Shown here piece by piece: positions 46,579-55,271 of a DNA stretch of 64,000 bases. The first letter of the stretch is position 1, and every line of letters begins with the position of its first letter. The notes under the pieces were generated by a model. The model did no database searches and had not been told where the DNA came from. It worked only from the letters and a program-made list of their open reading frames with translations. This DNA is from Kolteria novifilia (lineage in GTDB: Bacteria; Planctomycetota; Planctomycetia; Kolteriales; Kolteriaceae). Location of the stretch: the NCBI GenBank assembly GCA_007748055.1, contig CP036279.1:7130001-7194000 (forward strand), in the 5' to 3' direction. A program made the position numbers and the translations under genes.

Positions 46579-47343
46579 ATGCGAAGCATGATTCGCGCTT
46601 CACTACCTACCGAGATCATTTGCTCGCTGCTGATCGTGGCGAGCCTGTCGGGCTGTAAGCTGCTGCCGACGCGCAGCCAGTACGAATCCGCCGAGCCCGA
46701 CGAGGAGATCGTCAGTATCTTCGATCGTTTCCGCGACAAACGGACGCCGAAGATGCTCGTTGATTTCGGCAACCTTCAGCTCGCCAGCGAGCACTACACC
46801 GTCGCCGAGCCCCTCTTCGAGGAAGCGATCGAGAAGGACGAGAGCTTCCTGCCTGCATACTTGAGCCTAGCCCGCTTGTATGAGAGAAAAAATGAGCCCA
46901 AGCAGGCGCTCGCGATTCTTCGCAAAGCGGAGAGAAAGTGCGAGCAGACGCCTGACTTCTGGAACGAGCTAGGGGTCGCGCACAGCAAGTTGGGCGAGTA
47001 CGACAAAGCGAGTGAAGAGATGGAGAAGGCGATCGAGGGAGACCCGACGCGGGTCCTCTTCAAGTCGAACTTGGCCGGGGTCTTGGCGATGCAAGGCAAG
47101 GAACGCCAAGCCTTTGAGCTTTACGCCGACATCTTCAGCCCCGGGGAGGCCCACTACCGAATCGCCGGCTTCTGCTACAGCCACGGACGCGATCGCGAGT
47201 GCGTGGAACACTTGAAGGGGTCCCTCGAGTGTGATCCAGAAAACTCTCTCGCCTCGGAGATGCTCTCGCGGATGACGGGAACCGATCCCAGGCATGTCAG
47301 CCAGATTGGAGCGAGACCCGGCGCACCGACGCAAACCCGATGA
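46579..47343 (+). CDS. TPR lipoprotein, TadD-like
   Basis: A 254-residue lipoprotein. ATG 46579 is chosen over ATG 46558 because GGGGAG stands 7 bases before it. The signal peptide ends in a lipobox, LSGC. Residues 65-225 contain four TPR-like units (ASEHYTVAEPLFEEAIEKD, LPAYLSLARLYERKNEPKQAL, FWNELGVAHSKLGEYDKAS, VLFKSNLAGVLAMQGKERQA). TadD is a TPR lipoprotein that helps the Tad secretin; position and shape fit that role. No secretin, CpaB or Flp pilin gene is in the window. Confidence 0.78.
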   Translation: MRSMIRASLPTEIICSLLIVASLSGCKLLPTRSQYESAEPDEEIVSIFDRFRDKRTPKMLVDFGNLQLASEHYTVAEPLFEEAIEKDESFLPAYLSLARLYERKNEPKQALAILRKAERKCEQTPDFWNELGVAHSKLGEYDKASEEMEKAIEGDPTRVLFKSNLAGVLAMQGKERQAFELYADIFSPGEAHYRIAGFCYSHGRDRECVEHLKGSLECDPENSLASEMLSRMTGTDPRHVSQIGARPGAPTQTR

Positions 47344-47422
47344 TATAGTGGAGGTAGAAATAGCGTTTCCCCCCGCGGGATAGTTCACCAGCGAAACATC
47401 AACTGAAGGAACGCGACGCGCT

Positions 47423-48316
47423 ATGTCTCCAGTATCTGCGGGAATCTTCGTCGAAAAGTTTCGAAAACTTGGAACCATCCCGACGCTCCCCCAGGCCGCG
47501 ACGCGGGCGTTGGCGATCGCCAACGATCCCAAGTGCACCATCAGCGACTTCGCTCGCGTCATCGAGTCCGATCCCGCCCTCGCGACGAGCTTGCTCAAGC
47601 TCGTCAACAGCTCCTACTACGCGGGGAATTCCCGGATCAGCAACCTGACGATGGCGATCACGCGCTTGGGGTTGCGCGAAACGCAGAACATGATCCTCGC
47701 CGTCAGCGTCCGAAGCGTCTTTCGTTGGATGCCGAAGGACCAGCAGGAAGAGCGCGATCGGCTCTGGAGGCACTCCGCGCTGACCGCGGTGCTCTGTCGC
47801 CACATCAACGAGAAGCTTGGGTTCGACTTCAATGGCGAGGAATTCTCCTCGGGACTGGCGCACGATCTGGGCCGAATCATGCTCGCGGTCGGCTATCCCG
47901 ATGTCTTCTGCAAGCTCTCCGAACGCGAGTCACTCGACGAAGGGATACTCCTGCAGGACGAAGAGAGCCTGCTCGGCTTCAACCACACTGATCTCGGGTC
48001 GTGGCTTGCCAACATGTGGAACCTCTCCGAGGAGATGGTCGAAGCAATTCAATACCACCATCATCCCGATCGGGCCCCGAAGTATTCGATCCTCTGTTCC
48101 ATCGTGTCGATCGGCGAGGAGATGGCCAACTTCATGGAGGAGCATCGCACCGTCGAGGGGATCGACTTGTCGAACAACCCCGGCTGGATCCTGCTCCGCA
48201 ATCGTTGGCAAGCGATCGACGAACTCGACCCTTCCGTCTTCGCGACCGCCGTCATGATCGAGGCGATGGATGAGGCCGAAGCCCTCGTCGTCGTCGACGC
48301 GGAAGTCACCGTCTGA
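47423..48316 (+). CDS. HDOD-domain signalling protein
   Basis: A 297-residue protein made of one HDOD domain plus a short C-terminal extension. The start KLGTIPTLPQAATRALAIAND, the helix RVIESDPALATSLLKLVNSSYY, SNLTMAITRLGL and the degenerate HD region WRHSALTAVLCRH...SSGLAHDLGRIML are typical. HDOD proteins lack phosphohydrolase activity and act in signal transduction, often in motility and second-messenger networks. It lies just downstream of the Tad genes and may regulate them. Its TGA stop overlaps a degenerate family 1 repeat end. Confidence 0.9.
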   Translation: MSPVSAGIFVEKFRKLGTIPTLPQAATRALAIANDPKCTISDFARVIESDPALATSLLKLVNSSYYAGNSRISNLTMAITRLGLRETQNMILAVSVRSVFRWMPKDQQEERDRLWRHSALTAVLCRHINEKLGFDFNGEEFSSGLAHDLGRIMLAVGYPDVFCKLSERESLDEGILLQDEESLLGFNHTDLGSWLANMWNLSEEMVEAIQYHHHPDRAPKYSILCSIVSIGEEMANFMEEHRTVEGIDLSNNPGWILLRNRWQAIDELDPSVFATAVMIEAMDEAEALVVVDAEVTV

Positions 48317-48340
48317 CAACCCGTTGATCGATTCGCCGCC
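48314..48340. repeat. Degenerate end of a family 1 repeat at the HDOD stop codon
   Basis: TGACAACCCGTTGATCGATT followed by CGCCGCC matches the repeat end (TAGCAGCCCGTTGATCTATT, then TGCTGCC) at about 21 of 25 positions after the first triplet. The first triplet is TGA, the HDOD stop codon, where the repeat normally has TAG. Confidence 0.55.
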
Positions 48341-48507
48341 GACTCAGCCATTCGGTTCCGTGCGCACGCGCGCGGTCAATGTCGCGGTTTGCCCAACACG
48401 CGATCCCGCCCTCAAACGCCTCCTCGTGTCCCTTCCCCACGCGCGCTCATACCATGTCTCCGAGACAGGACGTGGACACCTCGCGGTGACGAAGACGTGG
48501 AGAGACG

Positions 48508-49491
48508 ATGGATCTAGTGACGGGCGCGACGGGCTTCCTCGGCGGCCAGCTTGTGAACGAATTGCTCAGTCAGGAAAAGCGTGTCCGGATCTTGTGCCGG
48601 TCCGAACCGACCAACGCCAGTTTCGACACCTCGCGGGTCGAGGTGGCGCGCGGCGATCTGACCGACGCGGCGTCCGTCGAGGACGCGACCAAGGACGTCG
48701 AACGCATCTTTCACGTCGCGGGGCGGGTCGATTTTCACCCCTGGCGCCGCAAGGAACTCCTCGCGGTCAACGAGCAGGGAACGCGCCACGTCATGAGCGC
48801 CGCCGAGCGCGCGGGGGTGAGCCGCGTCGTTCACGTCTCGAGCGTCAGCACCATCGGCGCGACCAGCGACCCCACCAAGCCGCTCAACGAAGAGGACTTC
48901 GGCACCGGCGAAGGGCTTCAGCTTCCCTATCCCCAAAGCAAGTACCGCGCGGAGAAGGTCGCCCTCGAATACGCGTCGCGCGGCCTGCCCGTGGTCATCT
49001 GCAACCCGACCTTTTTCGGAGGCCCGGGCGACAAGTATCTCTCCAGCGCCCGCACGATCGTCTCCTTCCTGAAGGGACAAGTCTGGTTCGGGCTCACCAA
49101 GGGAGGAATGTGCTACACCGACGCGCGGGACATCGTCTCGGGGTTGGTCGCGGCGATGGAAAAGGGAACGCCGGGCGAACGCTACATCCTCGGCGGAACG
49201 AACCTCGCCCTCCATGAATATCACGCGATTCTGGCCAAGTTGACCGGCCACCGCGCCCCGCGATTCCGCATCCCCCCCTGGTTGGCGATGGGGATCGCCC
49301 CCCTCGGAAGGGTCTACTACGGAATCCAGGGAAAGAAGATCTACGTCGGCGTCGGCGACGTCCGTCTCGCATCGCATTGCTGGCACTTCGACTACACCAA
49401 GGCTGGTCGCGATCTGGGGCTCGTCTGCCGCTCGCCCGAGGAATCACTTCACGACACCGTGGAATGGTTGAAGACGGAATGGAAGGAGTAG
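48508..49491 (+). CDS. NAD-dependent epimerase/dehydratase (extended SDR)
   Basis: A 327-residue extended SDR. The N-terminal VTGATGFLGGQL is the dinucleotide-binding motif, SSVSTIG contains the catalytic Ser and YPQSKYRAEK supplies Y-x3-K. The C-terminal half resembles dihydroflavonol-4-reductase or HpnA-like hopanoid-associated sugar epimerases (NPTFFGGPGD, YTDARDIVSGLVAAMEKG, YILGGTN). The substrate is uncertain. It converges on the GH57 gene with a 261-base gap that shows only a 17-base palindrome (49630-49646). Confidence 0.86.
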   Translation: MDLVTGATGFLGGQLVNELLSQEKRVRILCRSEPTNASFDTSRVEVARGDLTDAASVEDATKDVERIFHVAGRVDFHPWRRKELLAVNEQGTRHVMSAAERAGVSRVVHVSSVSTIGATSDPTKPLNEEDFGTGEGLQLPYPQSKYRAEKVALEYASRGLPVVICNPTFFGGPGDKYLSSARTIVSFLKGQVWFGLTKGGMCYTDARDIVSGLVAAMEKGTPGERYILGGTNLALHEYHAILAKLTGHRAPRFRIPPWLAMGIAPLGRVYYGIQGKKIYVGVGDVRLASHCWHFDYTKAGRDLGLVCRSPEESLHDTVEWLKTEWKE

Positions 49492-49752
49492 AAGGGAGTA
49501 GAGGTGAAAAGACCCCGACGGTTCGCCCACTACCGCTTGCACAGGCCAGCCACAAGCGGAACCGTCAGGATCAATCGACTGGCCACGCTCAATATACACA
49601 TTGGCGCCGCGTGCGTGCAAGAACCGTTCGCGCGACGTCGTCGCGCCAGCCACCGGTTCGGGCGAAACGTTCGGTGTTTGACGATCAGTGCGGCCATTTC
49701 AGCGAGAGCAAGAAGCCCCCGGTGCGACGGATCGCGACGACGTGCCGTCGAC

Positions 49753-51924
49753 TTACGTCGTCGCGGAAGAGGGTTGCGCGTCGAGCGAATCGATCCGCCC
49801 ACTCTTCTCCGCTCGGCTCACGTCGAACGTCATGACGAGCTCGACCTCCCACTCGCCGGTGCCGGCGGGAATCGTCCACGTCGGCACGACGCACGCGGCC
49901 TGATGGACCAACTCGTAGCCCCCCTCCGATTGGCTGACGCTCTGCACGGGATACGCCGCGACACGCGCCGATTCGCTGCCACGGATCATCGCCTCGATCC
50001 CGAGCCACTCGTCGACCAGGTCAATCCCCAAGGTCGCGTCGAGATCGACGTGCTCATCGAGTCGGCCAAGCCGCGTCCCCTGGGCGTCGCGATAGTAGCG
50101 ATCGTCCGCTCCTCCCGCGAGCGCGGCGATATTGAACTCCACCGCGAAGTGAGCGGGGCGTTCGAGCGGCAAGTCGGAAAGCCGATACCGAATGGCGAGG
50201 TCCGAGCTTCCGGCGGTGAGCGTAATCGTCTTGCCCACCGTCACCGAACGCGCGCCAAGTCGCCCCGTGTGCGACATGGTCAGCAGTACGCTCTCTCCGC
50301 TCCGGCTGGTCGCGTAGCGATAGTCACCGGTCGAGAACTCGCCCAGTTCCTGGAACTCGCCAAGCCGCAAATGGTCCGCGTCGACCGGGGCCTCGAGGAA
50401 ACGCTCGATGAGTGAGTGACGCTGGTGATCGTCGTAGATCAGGCAGCGATCAAGCCCCTCCTGCTTGGCCTGAAGCCCATCCCCCGAGTGAGCGGAGAGC
50501 CCCTCGCGGATCTTCTGGTGGTAGGGCTCCGGGCGACGCGCGACCGCCGCTCCCAGAGCGGTCGCGATCGCGCGCACGTCCAAGCCGTAGAGATGCCCGC
50601 CGTCATGAGGCGTGAACATGGCGACCAGCCGGTCGGAGAAGAGCCGTACCTCCGGCTTGCCGTCAAAGTTGAAGTCGGCGGCCGCGACCTCCGCGTATTC
50701 GGCCCTGGCGCCGCGCTCGAACGCGTCGAGCTGGTTGTCGGCATTGATCAGGTGGCCATAAACCGCCCCGCGCAAGTGAGGAAGGTAGAGCCCTCCGAAT
50801 GAGCCGTGCCAATAGGGACAGTTGCATTGTCCTCGGAAGAGCTCCCGCCGGGCCTCGTAGAGGCGATGGTCCGCCAGCGCCGACGGGTTGCGAACGCAGA
50901 TGTCGTTCAATCGCCGGCTGACCTCCATCATCCGCGCGTACATGTCACGTGTCTCGGGGTACTTGGCCTTGAAGTTGCGCCAGAAACCGCCGTGGAGAAA
51001 GTCGTTGGCTTGGTCGCCTCGGCCGGAGTGCTCCAGCTCGGTGCGAAGTTGTTCGTACTCGGGCCGACGATCGGTCGGCAGGGCCCACTCGGTCATCTCC
51101 CGATAACTCGCGGCGGGAAGGTAGACGCCGCCACGCGGTTCGAGCTCGTCGAACGCTTGCCCAAGCGTGCAAGGCGTGAGCCAATCCCGATTCTCGCGCA
51201 GCGCCTCGAGGAACCTGCGGATCCAGCCGTACTTGTAGACGTGATCGTAGGTTCCCGGCCAACTGCCGAACTTCTCGCCGTCGTCGGCAAAGACGACCAG
51301 CGCGTCGTCCCGCTGTTCGCCGACGTGCCGCAAGTGGCCGAGCACATGATCGATCTCGTGGAAAGGAATCATGTAGCGCATCGGCTCGCTGCCAGGGAAA
51401 ACGCCCAGGACGCTGCCATCGTCTTCGGTGGTGAAGTAGCCGGTCAGCGTTTCGGGTGGCACGCCCGCCTTACGGAAGTGGAAGTCGTCGAGCACCGTGA
51501 ACTCGATCTCGGAGGAGACGATGTCACTGACCAACGAGGCCTCCCAAACGCGCTCGGGAATCCACATCCCGCGAATCTTCTGCTCGAAGAGATGCTCGAG
51601 ATAGTCCGAGTAGCCACGGATCTGGCCCTGACGATCGCGCGAGGGGATCATCGTCATGATCGGTTCATAGAAGCCGCCCCCGAGGATCTCGACTTGCCCT
51701 CGCCCGACGAGTTCTCGCACCCGATCGATGTACTCCGGTTTGTGGGCCACCAGCCATTCGAGCAGACTCCCCGAGGTATGCAGGCTGATCGGGATGTCCT
51801 CGAACTCCTCAATGACCTCGAGAAAGGGTAGGTAGCTCTCCTGGAATGCCGCTTCGAAAACGCCGTCGAAGTTGCCGACCGGCTGATGGTTGTGGAGCAC
51901 GAACGCGAAGCGAACATTGGACAT
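49753..51924 (-). CDS. GH57 alpha-glucan glucanotransferase (4-alpha-glucanotransferase / amylase type)
   Basis: A 723-residue glycoside hydrolase family 57 protein from ATG 51924. The (beta/alpha)7 barrel holds the nucleophile Glu124 in MWIPERVWE and the acid/base Asp214 or Asp215 in VVFADDGEKFG, at the same positions as in archaeal 4-alpha-glucanotransferases. The C-terminal half has the YWHGSFGGLYLPHLR segment and the DUF1926-type beta-sandwich seen in that subgroup. It moves or hydrolyses alpha-1,4-glucan chains, as expected near glycogen synthase. It is the distal member of a minus-strand group with galT and glgA, with a 430-base gap. Confidence 0.88.
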   Translation of the reverse strand: MSNVRFAFVLHNHQPVGNFDGVFEAAFQESYLPFLEVIEEFEDIPISLHTSGSLLEWLVAHKPEYIDRVRELVGRGQVEILGGGFYEPIMTMIPSRDRQGQIRGYSDYLEHLFEQKIRGMWIPERVWEASLVSDIVSSEIEFTVLDDFHFRKAGVPPETLTGYFTTEDDGSVLGVFPGSEPMRYMIPFHEIDHVLGHLRHVGEQRDDALVVFADDGEKFGSWPGTYDHVYKYGWIRRFLEALRENRDWLTPCTLGQAFDELEPRGGVYLPAASYREMTEWALPTDRRPEYEQLRTELEHSGRGDQANDFLHGGFWRNFKAKYPETRDMYARMMEVSRRLNDICVRNPSALADHRLYEARRELFRGQCNCPYWHGSFGGLYLPHLRGAVYGHLINADNQLDAFERGARAEYAEVAAADFNFDGKPEVRLFSDRLVAMFTPHDGGHLYGLDVRAIATALGAAVARRPEPYHQKIREGLSAHSGDGLQAKQEGLDRCLIYDDHQRHSLIERFLEAPVDADHLRLGEFQELGEFSTGDYRYATSRSGESVLLTMSHTGRLGARSVTVGKTITLTAGSSDLAIRYRLSDLPLERPAHFAVEFNIAALAGGADDRYYRDAQGTRLGRLDEHVDLDATLGIDLVDEWLGIEAMIRGSESARVAAYPVQSVSQSEGGYELVHQAACVVPTWTIPAGTGEWEVELVMTFDVSRAEKSGRIDSLDAQPSSATT

Positions 51925-52160
51925 TGGCGATTTCCCGGAAAGCGAGGCGCGAGGGACCGCCATCAACTCTAACCTCAGTCGTGACGCTGGCAAGGCCACT
52001 CGCGTCTCTGGGCGGACTGAGGGCCTATGTACGGCTGATAAGATCGGGAGGACCGACGTGTCTTAGCAGCCGGCTGAGCCATCGGGGAAATCTAGGTAGG
52101 TAGTCGCGGTAATGACGATCGCGAAGTCGCCGAACGGAACGGTCCGCTGGTGTCTTGATT

Positions 52161-52320
52161 GGCAAGTTCGTTCCATGAAATCTCGGTTCTCAGATCGTGC
52201 GGGAGAGTGCCCAATCAGAGGCATTTCCCGCATGCCCACGGCGAGCATGGGCCTCTTCAACATGCCCACGGCAAGCATGGGTCTCTTCAACATGCCCACG
52301 GCAAGCATGGGCATGGCCCG
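52161..52320 (+). repeat. Dispersed repeat, family 2, with three tandem 30-bp units
   Basis: The left part (52161-52256) aligns with 13447-13543. Its right part is expanded into three directly repeated 30-bp units (52231-52260, 52261-52290, 52291-52320) starting CATGCCCACGGC and ending with TCTTCAA except in the last. The third unit adds TGGGCATG and can fold into an 8-bp hairpin (CATGCCCA/TGGGCATG). It fills much of the 51925-52354 gap and faces the galT stop. I see nothing else in that gap. Confidence 0.75.
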
Positions 52321-52354
52321 CAAGAGGGTTTTGGGCAACGAGTCGATCAGGAAC

Positions 52355-53458
52355 CTACGACGTTGCTCCGTCCGCGGCGGGCATGTACCGTCGCCAATCG
52401 CGCGCCGCCATGTCGGGAGGAACGGGGTTGATGTACATCCCGCTACCGATCTCGAAGCCGGCCAGCCCTTCCAGACGCGGCGTGATCTCGAGATGCCAGC
52501 GAAAACCGGCTGGAACTCCGTCCACGTTGGGGGAATCGAGTGAAGCCGTGTGCAGAAAATAGTTGAACGCGACCGAACCGAGGGCATTGTCCATCGCGAG
52601 CATCAATCGTCGCATCAAGGCTCCCAACGCCTCGACCTGATGGTCGCTCGCCTCGTCGTAGCGAGCTTGTTCCTCGCGTGGACAGACGCACAACTCGTAG
52701 GGGAACCGACTCGCGTAGGGGCACCAAGCGACGAAGTCGTCCGTCGCCTCGACAATGCGTTCTCCGTGGCTCCGTTCGGCGTCGAGAAGGTTGGCGAAAT
52801 AGTGACGCCCGTTCTCTCGCCAATAGTCGTCGCATCCTCGCCACTCACGTTCGAGAATCGGAGGGACGAGCGGCATCGCGATGATCTGGGAATGAGCGTG
52901 GGGCTGACTGGCTCCCGCCGATCGACCGGAGTTCTTGAAGACGATGGCGCTCGCGATCCCCTCCTTGCGGGCGAAGCAGCGGAGCCGCTCGCGATAGGCC
53001 AGAAAGACGGCCCCCGCCTGAGCATCGCCGTGGCGGTGATAGCTCGACGCGTGGTCGGGGCATTCGATCACCACCTCGTGATGACCGACTCCCGGTAGAG
53101 CGTCATCCTGGAGCAAGTCGCCGAGGTGACCGGAGTGCTCGCTCCACGAGGGCGTTTCTCCCGCGCCGACCATCAACGCCGGGTACTTGTTGGGAACGAC
53201 GCGAACTTGCCAACCGACACTGTCGCGGGCCCCTCCCTCGGGGCGGATGGCGAAGACCTCCGGTGGAGTCATCGTTTCGCGCCCTTCGCAAAAGGGGCAA
53301 TCGCCGCTGGGAAGGTCTTCGTCGTCGCTCGGAAAGCGAGACATCGGGCGATGGGCTCGCTGCCGAGCGATGATGACGATCTGCCCGGTGAGGGGATCGC
53401 GGCGATACTCCGGATGGGACCGGTCGTCTGTTGGCTTCAAGTCGATCTTCCCGCCCAA
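52355..53458 (-). CDS. galT: Galactose-1-phosphate uridylyltransferase
   Basis: A 367-residue HIT-superfamily enzyme of the Leloir pathway: it exchanges UMP between UDP-glucose and galactose-1-phosphate. Zinc ligands Cys54/Cys57 lie in DCPFCEGRE, and the catalytic H-x-H is His187-x-His189 in SQPHAHSQ, with His189 as nucleophile. TTG 53458 is the only possible start in this frame; a stop lies 12 codons upstream. It is downstream of glgA by 33 bases and is likely co-transcribed with it. A role in feeding sugar nucleotides into storage polysaccharide is plausible. Confidence 0.93.
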   Translation of the reverse strand: MGGKIDLKPTDDRSHPEYRRDPLTGQIVIIARQRAHRPMSRFPSDDEDLPSGDCPFCEGRETMTPPEVFAIRPEGGARDSVGWQVRVVPNKYPALMVGAGETPSWSEHSGHLGDLLQDDALPGVGHHEVVIECPDHASSYHRHGDAQAGAVFLAYRERLRCFARKEGIASAIVFKNSGRSAGASQPHAHSQIIAMPLVPPILEREWRGCDDYWRENGRHYFANLLDAERSHGERIVEATDDFVAWCPYASRFPYELCVCPREEQARYDEASDHQVEALGALMRRLMLAMDNALGSVAFNYFLHTASLDSPNVDGVPAGFRWHLEITPRLEGLAGFEIGSGMYINPVPPDMAARDWRRYMPAADGATS

Positions 53459-53491
53459 GGCAGTTCCGTGTCGCCGCGCGACGTAGACAGA

Positions 53492-54973
53492 CTATCGCGA
53501 ACGGGCACCGGCGAGGAAGGTCGCTCGCCGATAAAGCTCGACGTATTGTTTCGCACTCTTCTGCCAAGACCAGTCCTGGGACATTCCTTGCTCCACGAGC
53601 CTGGCCCACGTCGCTTGGTTGCGGAACACTCCGGTCGCCCGACGGATTGCCGAGAGAAAGGCTTCCGGCGTGTAGTGATCGAAATGAAAACCCGTGGCGG
53701 TCCGGTCGCGAATCGTCGCGGGTGTCGCGTCCACCACGGTGTCGTAGAGGCCACCCACCGCTCGGACGATCGGCACGGTCCCATAGCGAAGGCTGTAGAG
53801 TTGGCTAAGCCCGCAAGGCTCAAAAAGGCTCGGCATCAGCAGCATGTCCGCACCCGCGTAGATCCGTCGCGCAAGCCCTTCGTCGAAACGCAACCGCGCG
53901 CTGAGCTGTCGCGAGAATTGCTGCGAGAGTCGACCGAAGAGGCTCTCGTAGTGGTGGTCGCCCGTCCCCAAGATGACCAACTGGAGGTCCTGGGAAAGGA
54001 GTTCCCGAATGGTCGAGGCCAGCAGGTCGATCCCCTTCTGATCGGTTAACCGACTGACGATGCCCAGGAGTGGGGTCTCTTCCCGCTGCTCGAGCCCGAG
54101 TTCCTCCCGAAGCACGCGCCGCGATTCCCGCTTGCCGACTTTCCACGTCTCGCGATCGAACCCGACCGGGACGTGGGGATCGTTCGCGGGATCCCAAGAC
54201 GCGAAGTCGATCCCGTTGGGAATGCCCGTGAGTCGATCGGCGCGGTGGCGGAGCAGGGGATCGAGTCCGCCGCCGAACTCGAGTTCCTGAATCTCCTGCG
54301 CGTAGCGGCGGCTGACCGTGGAGATCACGTCGCTGAAGACGATGCCCCCCTTCATGAAGGAGAACCGACCAAAGTACTCGAGTCGGTCGCTCGTCAACAG
54401 CGAGTCATCCAGTCGGGTGATGTACCACTGGCGACGGTCGAAGAGACCTTGGAACGCGATGTTGTGGATGGTGAAGATCGACCCGGTCCGCGCGAATCGC
54501 TCCACGTGGCGCACCTCGTGTTGCAGGATGACCGGCAGCAACCCGGTGTGCCAATCGTGCGCGTGCACGCAGTCGACGTTGAGGTCGAAGGCCTCCATCG
54601 CCGCGAACGCCGCCCGGCAAAAGAAGGTGAATCGCTCGCAATTGTCCGAGTAGTCCTGCCCGTGCTCGTCGACGTAGAGCCCCGCCCGGTCGAAATAGGA
54701 GGGCTGATCGACAAGCAAGACGCGAACGCCTTCGTGCGTCGACTCGGCCTGCTTGATCACCCCTTCGACACGGCGTTCCCCGACATTGACGTCGACCGTC
54801 GGCTGAAAACTCGGGAAGCGGATAAACGGGCGACAGGAGCGAAAGCAGGGAAGGATGATCGTGACTTGATGGCCCAGCTTGGCCAAGCTCGCCGGGAGAG
54901 CCCCGACCACATCCGCCAGCCCGCCCGTCTTCGCGTAGGGAACGGCTTCGGAGGCAACGAAGACGATGTCCAT
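53492..54973 (-). CDS. glgA: Glycogen synthase (ADP-glucose type)
   Basis: A 493-residue GT5 glycosyltransferase. The N-terminal ADP-glucose binding motif is YAKTGGLADVVGALP (Lys15), and the C-terminal domain has IVSRLTDQKGID, LVILGTGD and the PSLFEPCGLSQLYSLRYGTVPIVRAVGGL motif with the conserved Glu. It elongates alpha-1,4-glucan in the cytosol. With the GH57 glucanotransferase and galT it forms a glycogen-related block. The promoter should lie in the 298-base gap 54974-55271, where I see no clear element. Confidence 0.95.
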   Translation of the reverse strand: MDIVFVASEAVPYAKTGGLADVVGALPASLAKLGHQVTIILPCFRSCRPFIRFPSFQPTVDVNVGERRVEGVIKQAESTHEGVRVLLVDQPSYFDRAGLYVDEHGQDYSDNCERFTFFCRAAFAAMEAFDLNVDCVHAHDWHTGLLPVILQHEVRHVERFARTGSIFTIHNIAFQGLFDRRQWYITRLDDSLLTSDRLEYFGRFSFMKGGIVFSDVISTVSRRYAQEIQELEFGGGLDPLLRHRADRLTGIPNGIDFASWDPANDPHVPVGFDRETWKVGKRESRRVLREELGLEQREETPLLGIVSRLTDQKGIDLLASTIRELLSQDLQLVILGTGDHHYESLFGRLSQQFSRQLSARLRFDEGLARRIYAGADMLLMPSLFEPCGLSQLYSLRYGTVPIVRAVGGLYDTVVDATPATIRDRTATGFHFDHYTPEAFLSAIRRATGVFRNQATWARLVEQGMSQDWSWQKSAKQYVELYRRATFLAGARSR

Positions 54974-55271
54974 TCAATGCCTCTGGTTGGGCGTCGATGC
55001 GATCCGTCACGACCGAGCCACGCGTCGCGGAAGGTAGGCCCCCAACGCGGATAGGCTCGGCTACTGATCGGCCTTTCCACAAGGCGAGGACGAGTCCGAC
55101 TCTCCCCGCGGGAAAGCCTCCGGTCCGACACATCAGTGGCGTCATGTTATCCGATCGGCGGACGATCTGGCCAGGGAGACAGCCCGGCGGGAGATCGTTC
55201 CTTCCCGATTGGGGAAAGGAGTCTTCCCATTGTGACGGCTATGACAGCCACGGGGCGCCCAGTGCCACAGG

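Noticed and set aside
49630-49646. 17-base palindrome GCGCGACG-T-CGTCGCGC between convergent genes
   Set aside because: No U-tract and a one-base centre; in GC-rich DNA this could occur by chance.
52064-52080. TAGCAGCC sequence as another family 1 repeat end
   Set aside because: Only the first eight bases match; the following bases do not align.
52231-52320. Three 30-bp repeats considered as a CRISPR array
   Set aside because: The units are directly adjacent with no spacers, and no cas genes are present.
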